Assembly: GCA_023487325.1 (NCBI GenBank)
Contig: JAMDBS010000048.1
Location: forward strand, 1 to 10,275
Reading direction: 5' to 3'
Length of the DNA: 10,275 bases
Source of the DNA: Patescibacteria group bacterium
GTDB lineage: Bacteria > Patescibacteria > UBA1384 > JAMDBS01
Below, in pieces: positions 1 through 4,785 of the stretch (position 1 is its first letter; every line of letters begins with the position of its first letter). The notes under the pieces are model-generated. The model was not told where the DNA came from and did not search any database. It saw nothing but the letters and a program-made list of their open reading frames with translations. The translations under genes were made by a program, and so were the position numbers.

Positions 1-391
1 TAGGCTTAGTAATTGATTCTTTAATGGCATCTTGAGTAATTTCGGTAAAAGTAATCCTACTGTACTTTTGAGTTTTGAGTTTTGAGTTTTGATCTTGCAG
101 GCCCAAAGCCTGCATAATGTGCCAAGCAATTGCCTCACCCTCTCTATCATAATCAGTCGCCAAATAAATTTTATCGGCATTTTTAATTAAAGTTTTAAGA
201 TTAGATATATTTTTTCGCGCTTTAGTAGGTATCACATATTTAGGTGCAAAGTTGTTTGCCGTATCAACGCCTAACTCACCGATTGGCAAGTCACGCACAT
301 GACCATAAGAGGCGACTACTTTGTAGTCGCTGCCTAAATATTTTTCGATTGTTTTTCCCTTCGCGGGAGATTCAACGATGACTAGGTTCAT
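1..391 (-). CDS. topA: DNA topoisomerase I, N-terminal part (cut by window edge)
   Basis: Type IA topoisomerase, which relaxes negative supercoils by cutting and rejoining one DNA strand. Only the first 130 residues are present; the rest, including the active-site tyrosine, lies beyond the left edge. The Toprim domain is clear: MNLVIVESPAKGKTIEKYLG at residues 1-20 carries the catalytic Glu7, and DYDREGEAIAW at 80-90 carries the Mg-binding acidic triad (D80, D82, E84). SRITFTEIT (111-119) matches the usual segment after the Toprim motif. The ATG at 389-391 is at the expected family start, but no Shine-Dalgarno is visible; AT-rich 7-bp repeats run right up to it. Residues about 101-108 (QNSKLKTQ) are encoded by a tandem heptamer and look like an insertion into a normally short turn. 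It follows dprA by 83 bp, a common bacterial gene pair, and probably shares its transcript. Confidence 0.96.
   Translation of the reverse strand, partial: MNLVIVESPAKGKTIEKYLGSDYKVVASYGHVRDLPIGELGVDTANNFAPKYVIPTKARKNISNLKTLIKNADKIYLATDYDREGEAIAWHIMQALGLQDQNSKLKTQKYSRITFTEITQDAIKESITKP
66..92. repeat. In-frame 7-bp tandem repeat inside topA
   Basis: Three exact copies of TTTTGAG (AAAACTC on the coding strand) at 66-72, 73-79 and 80-86, followed by a partial copy to 92. Three heptamers are 21 bp, so the reading frame is kept and the tract encodes QNSKLKT within the Toprim domain of TopA. The period matches the heptamer tracts found in several other places in this window. Confidence 0.85.
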
Positions 392-392
392 G

Positions 393-427
393 TTTTAATT
401 TTTAATTTCTAATTTTAAATTTTTATT
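393..427. repeat. 7-bp-period AT-rich repeat between dprA and topA
   Basis: Five consecutive heptamers fill the spacer beside the topA start codon: TTTTAAT at 393-399 and 400-406, TTCTAAT at 407-413, then TTTAAAT and TTTTATT to 427. The rest of the 83-bp spacer holds an AATTTTCAA-type direct repeat (about 430-452) and the 21-bp repeat listed separately. No clear Shine-Dalgarno for topA survives in it. Confidence 0.7.
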
Positions 428-450
428 GAATTTTCAATGTTACAATTTTC

Positions 451-471
451 AAACTAGCTTCTATAAACCAA
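451..471. repeat. 21-bp direct repeat, copy 1 (3' of dprA)
   Basis: Begins AAACTAGCTTC and ends TATAAACCAA on the plus strand. It is identical over all 21 bases to 3629-3649. It ends three bases beyond the dprA stop codon on the transcribed strand. The second copy lies 28 bp beyond the rodA stop. Flanks are only loosely similar. Function unknown. Confidence 0.85.
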
Positions 472-474
472 CAA

Positions 475-1575
475 CTAATTTCTTACATACAGGTTCCCTC
501 CGAGGTTACGCACTTTCCCCTTCATTTCCATTAAAATTAAGGTTTGATTTATTTTAGCCATTTCTAGTTTAGACTGTTTTGCCAATTTGTCAATATGAGT
601 AGACTCGGATTTTGATAAGATTGTCAGTAATATGCCTTCTTCTTTATTATCAGGTAAAATTTCTCTTGCCTTTACTCGTTTGACTTGATCGGCAAGGTTT
701 AATTCTTCTAAAATATCTTGGGCGCTATTTACTAATTTAGCACCCATTTTAATCAAATTATTTGGTCCCAAGGAATTATCACTATAAATACTGCCAGGAA
801 TCGCAAATACTTCCCTATTATACTCTATAGCCGCCCTGGAAGTTAAGAGTGAACCAGACTTTAAATTGGCTTCCACTACCACAACTCCCATCGAAAGACC
901 CGCAATTATTCTATTGCGAATAGGAAAATTATATTTCATGGGTGGTGTTCCTATGGGAAATTCGCTAATTATTGCGCCTCGGCCGTTGATAATCTTTTCG
1001 GCAAGATGACGATTAGAAACAGGATAAATCTGATCAAGTCCGCAACCTAAAACACCAATTGTCCTACCCCCAGCGGAAAGTGCTACCTGATGAGATATCG
1101 CATCTATGCCTAGAGCTAAACCGGAAATAATTGTTAGTCCGCTTGTCGCCAATTCTCCTGCTATATCTGAACAAACCCTTGCTCCATAATTGGTATGTTT
1201 ACGCGAACCCACTACTGCTATTGCAAGTTCGTCCCTAAAAGAAAGTTCACCTTTAATATATAGAATAGCGGGCGGGTCAGGAATTTCATTTAAGAGTTTT
1301 GGGTAGTTTTTGCTACCGATTGTAATAATGTTAATACCTAGTTTATTGATTTTCATTAATTCTTCGTCGGGATTTACTTTTTCACGGGTTTGGATAATTA
1401 AGTTAGCAATCTTTGGCTCTAAGCCATGTTTGATCAGTTCTTTCGAGCTAGCTTTCCAAGCCTTTTCCGGGTTATTAAATGCGGACAAAATTTTTGCCAT
1501 CGTTCGTGAGCCAATCTGCGAATTGCAGGAAAACCCTAAAATATATTTTTGCTCTTGACAAAATGCTGAATCCAT
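475..1575 (-). CDS. dprA: DNA processing protein DprA
   Basis: DprA/Smf binds incoming single-stranded DNA in the cytoplasm and loads RecA on it during natural transformation. The 366-residue protein has all three family regions: an N-terminal SAM/HhH-like helical part (about 10-70); the Rossmann-fold DprA domain (about 85-290) with VVGSR at 121-125, SGLALGID at 151-158, GVLGCGLDQIYP at 174-185 and FPIRNRIIAGLS at 217-228; and a C-terminal winged-helix domain (about 311-366). The stop is TAG. The ATG at 1573-1575 is chosen because family similarity begins near residue 9 and the next Met (26) is too late. There is no Shine-Dalgarno. A TATAAT on this strand lies so close that the message may begin at or next to the ATG. 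Alongside pilins and a prepilin peptidase in the same window, it fits a DNA-uptake capacity, although the pilin genes are a separate unit. Confidence 0.95.
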   Translation of the reverse strand: MDSAFCQEQKYILGFSCNSQIGSRTMAKILSAFNNPEKAWKASSKELIKHGLEPKIANLIIQTREKVNPDEELMKINKLGINIITIGSKNYPKLLNEIPDPPAILYIKGELSFRDELAIAVVGSRKHTNYGARVCSDIAGELATSGLTIISGLALGIDAISHQVALSAGGRTIGVLGCGLDQIYPVSNRHLAEKIINGRGAIISEFPIGTPPMKYNFPIRNRIIAGLSMGVVVVEANLKSGSLLTSRAAIEYNREVFAIPGSIYSDNSLGPNNLIKMGAKLVNSAQDILEELNLADQVKRVKAREILPDNKEEGILLTILSKSESTHIDKLAKQSKLEMAKINQTLILMEMKGKVRNLGGNLYVRN

Positions 1576-1583
1576 GCTATAAT
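1555..1583 (+). promoter_or_regulatory. Perfect consensus sigma-70 promoter for plus-strand RNA
   Basis: TTGACA at 1555-1560, a 17-bp spacer, then TATAAT at 1578-1583: both hexamers and the spacing are consensus. The predicted start is near 1589-1591. It points away from dprA, with its -35 box and spacer inside the dprA 5' coding sequence, into the gene-free stretch that ends in a terminator. Confidence 0.85.
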
Positions 1584-1609
1584 TATACGTTAAAAATAAA
1601 GATTGTAAT
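1582..1609 (-). promoter_or_regulatory. Candidate dprA promoter, leaderless
   Basis: On the minus strand, TATAAT (1582-1587) is preceded after 16 bp by ATTACA (1604-1609; 4 of 6 matches to TTGACA). Six bases separate the -10 box from the dprA ATG, so initiation would fall at about the A of ATG. The -10 overlaps the plus-strand -10 box because TATAATTATA is palindromic. No Shine-Dalgarno is present, as expected for a leaderless message. The -35 match is only fair. Confidence 0.5.
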
Positions 1610-1783
1610 AGGCGGTGTCCTGACTGGGACTTGGCCTTTCCCCTCCTTAGGTCTCTTCTTGGTCAGGACACTCTCTATTACACTAGCGACGCTCTCACAA
1701 TAAATATTAGGAGAGCGACAAGAAGCTAGAAGTATAGAGGGGCAAAGCAAAAACCTCGCCACAATATGGCGGGGTTTTTGTTA
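1590..1783 (+). ncRNA. Candidate structured non-coding RNA, about 190 nt, family unknown
   Basis: Bounded by a consensus promoter and an intrinsic terminator, with no credible open reading frame. Helix P1a pairs 1604-1611 (TGTAATAG) with 1675-1682 (CTATTACA). After a 3x3 internal loop, P1b pairs 1615-1624 (GTGTCCTGAC) with 1662-1671 (GTCAGGACAC), both fully complementary. P1c pairs 1626-1630 with 1651-1655 (one G-U). P2a pairs 1683-1687 (CTAGC) with 1725-1729, starting directly where P1a ends; P2b pairs 1690-1696 (CGCTCTC) with 1711-1717. Two possible pseudoknots use leftover segments: CCCCTC 1640-1645 with GAGGGG 1737-1742, and CTTCTTG 1655-1661 with CAAGAAG 1719-1725. I do not see the hallmarks of tmRNA, RNase P, SRP RNA, 6S RNA or tRNA. 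The ends are inferred from promoter and terminator positions. The function is not known. Confidence 0.7.
1749..1783. terminator. Two-way intrinsic terminator between the ncRNA and rplK
   Basis: A 12-bp stem pairs 1749-1760 with 1768-1779 (core CCTCGCC / GGCGGGG, one G-U) around the 7-nt loop ACAATAT. On the plus strand it ends in TTTTTG TTATT and would stop the candidate ncRNA. On the minus strand it ends in TTTTTGCTTT and would stop the rplU-secE-nusG-rplK transcript coming the other way. Confidence 0.9.
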
Positions 1784-1805
1784 TTAATAAAAAATTATTG
1801 GCGTT

Positions 1806-2228
1806 TTATTCTACTGTAACACCCATGCTTCTGGCAGTTCCTTCAATTGTTTTCATTGCATTTTCCACAGTCCGGGCATCTAAATCGCTCATTTTTTCCT
1901 CAGCAATCTTCTTGATCTGATCTTTGGATATTTTTCCAACTTTATCTCGGTTTGGCACACCAGAACCTTTTTCTAATTTAATAGCCTTTTTAATCATAAT
2001 CGATACTGGCGGCTTTTTAAGTTTAAAATCAAATGTTCGATCTTCGTAAACAGTAATTTCAGCCGGAATAATAGTGTCGCCCATTTGTTTAGTAGCGGCA
2101 TTAAATTTTGTACAAAAATCCATAATATTTAAGCCGTGTTGACCCAATGCCGGACCAACTGGAGGAGCTGGATTTGCCTTCCCAGCTGGGCATTGTAATT
2201 TTATTATTGTTTTTATTTTTTTTGCCAT
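1806..2228 (-). CDS. rplK: Large-subunit ribosomal protein uL11
   Basis: L11 binds the GTPase-associated centre of 23S rRNA and supports factor-dependent GTP hydrolysis and stringent-response signalling. At 140 residues it is normal length. The N-terminal domain has the proline-rich [19 protein letters not shown] segment (21-39). The RNA-binding C-terminal domain (about 70-140) carries the family signature GTARSMGV at 130-137. A good Shine-Dalgarno (GAGAGG) sits five bases before the ATG. It is the last gene of its cluster: the usual next gene for L1 is absent and a terminator follows the TAA stop within about 30 bp. A 116-bp spacer full of palindromic heptamers separates it from nusG, where many bacteria have only a short gap. 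Confidence 0.98.
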   Translation of the reverse strand: MAKKIKTIIKLQCPAGKANPAPPVGPALGQHGLNIMDFCTKFNAATKQMGDTIIPAEITVYEDRTFDFKLKKPPVSIMIKKAIKLEKGSGVPNRDKVGKISKDQIKKIAEEKMSDLDARTVENAMKTIEGTARSMGVTVE

Positions 2229-2248
2229 AAAACCTCTCTTCGTTTGGA

Positions 2249-2341
2249 AAATCCTAAATCATATGCTCTAAATTCTAAACAAGTTTTGAATTTTATTATT
2301 TGAATTTGTTTAGAAATTAGATATTAGAGATTAGAATTTAC
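2249..2341. repeat. Palindromic heptamer element between nusG and rplK
   Basis: The left arm is a run of 7-bp units (for example AAATCCT 2249-2255 and AAATTCT 2270-2276). The right arm is a run of the opposite sense (AAATTAG 2314-2320, ATATTAG 2321-2327, AGATTAG 2328-2334). The inner 16 bases, 2267-2282 and 2306-2321, are inverted repeats with a single mismatch around a 23-bp AT-rich centre, and the core is CTAAACAA / TTGTTTAG. In the nusG-rplK message it would form a long hairpin. Confidence 0.8.
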
Positions 2342-2344
2342 TGC

Positions 2345-2953
2345 TTATATTTTCTTTACTTGTAGAAAGTCTAACGTAACCGGGGTTTCGCGGCCGAACA
2401 TGTTTATTGAAATCTTTACCTTACCCTTTTCTTCATCGATTTCGGTAACCTTAGCCTCAAAACCCTTCAGTGGACCATCAGTTATACGCACCAAATCATT
2501 AATTTTAAGTTCGATTTTGTATTTTGGCTCTTCTACTCCCATTCTTTTTTTAATACGCTCAACTTCTTCGGGCATCATTGGTGTAGGTCGAATACCTAGA
2601 CCGATAAAACCTGTTACATTGGGAGTATTCCTAACTACATACCAGGAATCGTCAGTTACTATCATATCTACCATCACATAACCGGGAAATATCTTTTTTT
2701 CTACAGTACTTCGCTTGCCGTTTTTAATTTCAATTTGTTTTTCCGTTGGAACAGTCACATTATATATTTTATCTTCCATACCCATTGATTCAATACGTTG
2801 ACGCAAGCTTTCAGCAACCTGATCTTCGTAACCAGTATAGGTATGAATAACATACCAACCACGCAAGCCGGCTTGCTTTTGGGTTTTCGCTTCTTCAATA
2901 ATAGGCTTGGTGTTTTTAGTTGGTTCCTTTTTTATTTCATCTGCTTTTTTCAT
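2345..2953 (-). CDS. nusG: Transcription termination/antitermination factor NusG
   Basis: NusG binds the RNA polymerase clamp through its NGN domain, stabilises elongation, and couples transcription to Rho or the ribosome through its KOW domain. The protein has 202 residues. A lysine-rich N-terminal extension (1-29) comes before the NGN domain (about 31-135), which opens with GWYVIHTYTGYEDQVAESL and carries FPGYVMV at 89-95. The KOW domain (about 150-200) has ITDGPLKGFEAKV and ends MFGRETPVTLDF. The ATG is preceded by AGGAG, which lies inside the last codons of secE (AGG AGA TAA), so the genes are two bases apart and likely translationally coupled. Confidence 0.98.
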   Translation of the reverse strand: MKKADEIKKEPTKNTKPIIEEAKTQKQAGLRGWYVIHTYTGYEDQVAESLRQRIESMGMEDKIYNVTVPTEKQIEIKNGKRSTVEKKIFPGYVMVDMIVTDDSWYVVRNTPNVTGFIGLGIRPTPMMPEEVERIKKRMGVEEPKYKIELKINDLVRITDGPLKGFEAKVTEIDEEKGKVKISINMFGRETPVTLDFLQVKKI

Positions 2954-2955
2954 TT

Positions 2956-3153
2956 TTATCTCCTAGTTAAAAGAAAGGTTACCAGGGAAGATAAACCATA
3001 ATCTATCAAGCCAAAAACTACGGTAAGCACAATAATAGCCACCACAATATTTAAAGTGTTTTTTAGTGTTTGCGTACGCGTGGGCCAATTTACTTTTTTC
3101 GTTTCCTCGTAAACACCCAGAAAATAATTTTTAATTACTGTAAATAAATTCAT
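2956..3153 (-). CDS. secE: Preprotein translocase subunit SecE
   Basis: Short bacterial SecE of 65 residues, the essential clamp subunit of the SecYEG channel in the inner membrane. The amphipathic cytoplasmic helix with the family pattern YFLGVYEETKKVNWPTR (10-26) is followed by one membrane span (about 34-58). Its last codons form the nusG ribosome-binding site. The secE-nusG pair is a very conserved bacterial arrangement. Only a weak Shine-Dalgarno is seen before the ATG, 18 bp after rplU, so coupling to rplU translation is plausible. Confidence 0.96.
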   Translation of the reverse strand: MNLFTVIKNYFLGVYEETKKVNWPTRTQTLKNTLNIVVAIIVLTVVFGLIDYGLSSLVTFLLTRR

Positions 3154-3171
3154 AGACTTAGATTAATAAAA

Positions 3172-3441
3172 TCAAACAATTTTATCAATTTTAATTTTAG
3201 TGTGTTTTTGGCGATGTCCCAAATGGCGAATAAATCTTGTTTTGGCTTTAAATTTCAGAGTTTTCACTTTATCGGCTTTGGTGGTTTCTAAAATTGTAGC
3301 TTGTACTTTTTTACCATTTAAAATATCTGGCAACTCGATTTTTTCGTCTTTTTTTGAGGTTAAAAGTTCGATATTTACAATATCGCCTGCCTGAACTTTA
3401 TATTGTTTTCCACCGGTTTTTATAACCGCGATTTCACTCAT
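3172..3441 (-). CDS. rplU: Large-subunit ribosomal protein bL21
   Basis: bL21 binds 23S rRNA on the large subunit. The 89-residue product has the N-terminal signature AVIKTGGKQYKVQAGD (5-20) and the C-terminal motif GHRQKHTKIKIDKI (75-88). It is shorter than the roughly 100 residues usual for the family, apparently because the central loop around the usual GTPYVEGA segment is missing. The stop is TGA, evidence that UGA is a stop here. A Shine-Dalgarno AGGAA precedes the ATG. rplU usually pairs with rpmA and obgE; here it opens the secE-nusG-rplK cluster, immediately after a strong promoter. Confidence 0.95.
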   Translation of the reverse strand: MSEIAVIKTGGKQYKVQAGDIVNIELLTSKKDEKIELPDILNGKKVQATILETTKADKVKTLKFKAKTRFIRHLGHRQKHTKIKIDKIV

Positions 3442-3504
3442 GTTATTCCTGTAAATTTTTTAATTGATAAAACATAAATATAATTCTTTTCAGAATCTAT
3501 AGCC

Positions 3505-3534
3505 AGTATATCATAGTATTATCTCAAATGTCAA
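3505..3534 (-). promoter_or_regulatory. Sigma-70 promoter of the rplU-secE-nusG-rplK operon
   Basis: Minus-strand TTGACA (3529-3534) and TATACT (3505-3510) separated by 18 bp. The predicted start near 3498 gives a leader of about 57 nt before the rplU ATG. The spacer also contains a TAATAC that could serve as an alternative -10. Confidence 0.8.
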
Positions 3535-3581
3535 ATGGGCGCTGGAATAATCCACGTAAGGGTACGGAAGGTTAGGTGTTA

Positions 3582-3648
3582 GTTTGCGGAAGCTGGTTTT
3601 AATGCCATTTTTCTAAGTTCATATTTTTAAACTAGCTTCTATAAACCA
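3582..3648. repeat. Imperfect inverted repeat between rodA and rplU
   Basis: GTTTGCGGAAGCTGGTTT on the left is an imperfect inverse of AAACTAGCTTCTATAAAC on the right, with a matching GAAGCT core and a loop of about 28 bp. The right arm is the 21-bp repeat. No T-run follows on either strand, so it is not a standard terminator, although it lies just after rodA. The rest of the 236-bp spacer holds only the rplU promoter and leader. Confidence 0.5.
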
Positions 3649-3649
3649 A
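3629..3649. repeat. 21-bp direct repeat, copy 2 (3' of rodA)
   Basis: Identical over 21 bases to 451-471 (AAACTAGCTTC ... TATAAACCAA). It lies 28 bp past the rodA stop and forms one arm of the inverted repeat around it. Both copies are in the same orientation relative to the upstream gene. Confidence 0.85.
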
Positions 3650-3677
3650 AACAAATTTCAAAAAATTATAAGTTTTA

Positions 3678-4775
3678 TCAAAAAGTAATCTTTTTATGCC
3701 TAAGATATATGCTCTGCAAGATTCCAACACAAATAAAATTAACTATCAAAGAAGTTCCACCAGAACTAACGAAAGGCAATGGAATACCTGTTACAGGCAA
3801 AATTCCGATATTCATTCCAATATTAACGAATACTTGAAAAATAAGCATTGCCGCAATGCCAATAGCAATTAGAGTCCCGAAATAATCCTTGGATATACGC
3901 GCTATCGATAGTATTCGCGCAATTAAAAACATAAACAAAACAATCAAAATAACTGATCCGACAAAACCGCTAGCCTCTGCCAAACCCGCAAAAATAAAAT
4001 CTGTATAAACGATTGGCAGAAAATTTAACTGCGATTGCGGACCGTGACCTAATCCGCGCCCCAGCAATCCCCCGCTTCCTACGGTAATAGTAGACTGAAG
4101 CACGTTGTATCCAGAACCATAAGGGTCAGCATTAGGATTTAAGAATGTGCTTAAACGCTGCCTTTGGTAATCTTTTAATAAAAACCATGTTCCTGGTAAA
4201 ACTATTAAAATTATCACCCCTAACGTAAGCAACTGTATCCGGGAAATTTTCGCTGATAAAATAATCATCAACGTAATAAAACATAAAACCATCAAGGTTC
4301 CTAGATCTGGTTGGCGCAAAACTAATATACCGGGAATAATTAGTAAAATTATGCCAAAAAGAATGTTTTTAAAGTTGATTTTATCTATCCGATCGGAAAA
4401 GAATTTGGCCAACATAATAATCAAGCAGAGCTTAAAAAATTCCGCTGGCTGCAGCTGAAAAATTTTTAAATCTAGCCAACGGCTAGCGCCTAAAACAGTT
4501 TTGCCAAAAAAGAGTACCAATATTAGAAGAATGAGTCCGGCAAAATATAAATACCAGGCCACACCTTGGAAGTTCCTATAATCTATGAATGTAAAAATAG
4601 ACATTAAGATTATGCCTATGGCAGCATAAATAATTTGGCTATAAAATAAGCCGATTTTGTTATTGTAATACGTTAGGCTGTATATAATTACAATGCCAGC
4701 AATTGTTAAGATAATAGGTATCAAATACAACAGCCAATCGATAGGTTTGGGTAGTCCAAAATTTATTTTTTTCAT
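3678..4775 (-). CDS. rodA: Rod-shape-determining SEDS peptidoglycan polymerase RodA
   Basis: Polytopic membrane glycosyltransferase that polymerises lipid II into glycan strands together with a class B PBP during side-wall growth. The 365 residues include about ten hydrophobic spans. SEDS motifs are GASRWL (96-101), QPAEFFK (109-115), QPDLGT (155-160), YQRQRLSTFLNPNADPYGSGYN (203-224), GLLGRGLGHG (236-245), and TDFIF with the catalytic Asp259. GILPVTGIPLPFVSSGGTS (324-342) is also present. The usual LPERHTDFIF reads LPIVYTDFIF here, so the flanking Glu and His are lost, while the Asp is kept. The length and sequence fit RodA better than FtsW. It begins 10 bp after the ileS stop without a visible Shine-Dalgarno, suggesting translational coupling. 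No partner PBP2 is in view. Confidence 0.93.
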   Translation of the reverse strand: MKKINFGLPKPIDWLLYLIPIILTIAGIVIIYSLTYYNNKIGLFYSQIIYAAIGIILMSIFTFIDYRNFQGVAWYLYFAGLILLILVLFFGKTVLGASRWLDLKIFQLQPAEFFKLCLIIMLAKFFSDRIDKINFKNILFGIILLIIPGILVLRQPDLGTLMVLCFITLMIILSAKISRIQLLTLGVIILIVLPGTWFLLKDYQRQRLSTFLNPNADPYGSGYNVLQSTITVGSGGLLGRGLGHGPQSQLNFLPIVYTDFIFAGLAEASGFVGSVILIVLFMFLIARILSIARISKDYFGTLIAIGIAAMLIFQVFVNIGMNIGILPVTGIPLPFVSSGGTSLIVNFICVGILQSIYLRHKKITF

Positions 4776-4785
4776 GTCTGGGAGT

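Noticed and set aside
393..427. Heptamer tracts as a CRISPR array
   Set aside because: Units are 7-8 bp, directly abutting and without unique spacers; no cas genes are nearby.
1479..1703. 74-codon plus-strand reading frame across the dprA start and the ncRNA
   Set aside because: Its first part is antisense to dprA, its start lies upstream of the plus promoter, and the rest runs through the RNA hairpins. No recognisable protein features.
1590..1783. Assignment of the candidate RNA to tmRNA, RNase P RNA, SRP RNA, 6S RNA or a tRNA cluster
   Set aside because: I see no tRNA-like T-arm or tag ORF, no RNase P conserved blocks, no SRP GGAA tetraloop domain, and two adjacent hairpins rather than the single long 6S rod.
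2400..2681. Plus-strand frame of 93 codons opposite nusG
   Set aside because: Antisense to a fully supported NusG; no start signals or domain features.
3172..3174. UGA reassigned as a sense codon (as in Gracilibacteria/Absconditabacteria)
   Set aside because: UGA ends rplU at the expected C-terminus and the genes read through without in-frame UGA.
3172..3441. rplU as a broken gene because of its 89-residue length
   Set aside because: Both N- and C-terminal bL21 signatures are intact in one frame with a good Shine-Dalgarno; only an internal loop is shorter.
3582..3648. Inverted repeat after rodA as an intrinsic terminator
   Set aside because: Arms are imperfect, the loop is long and no T-run follows on either strand.
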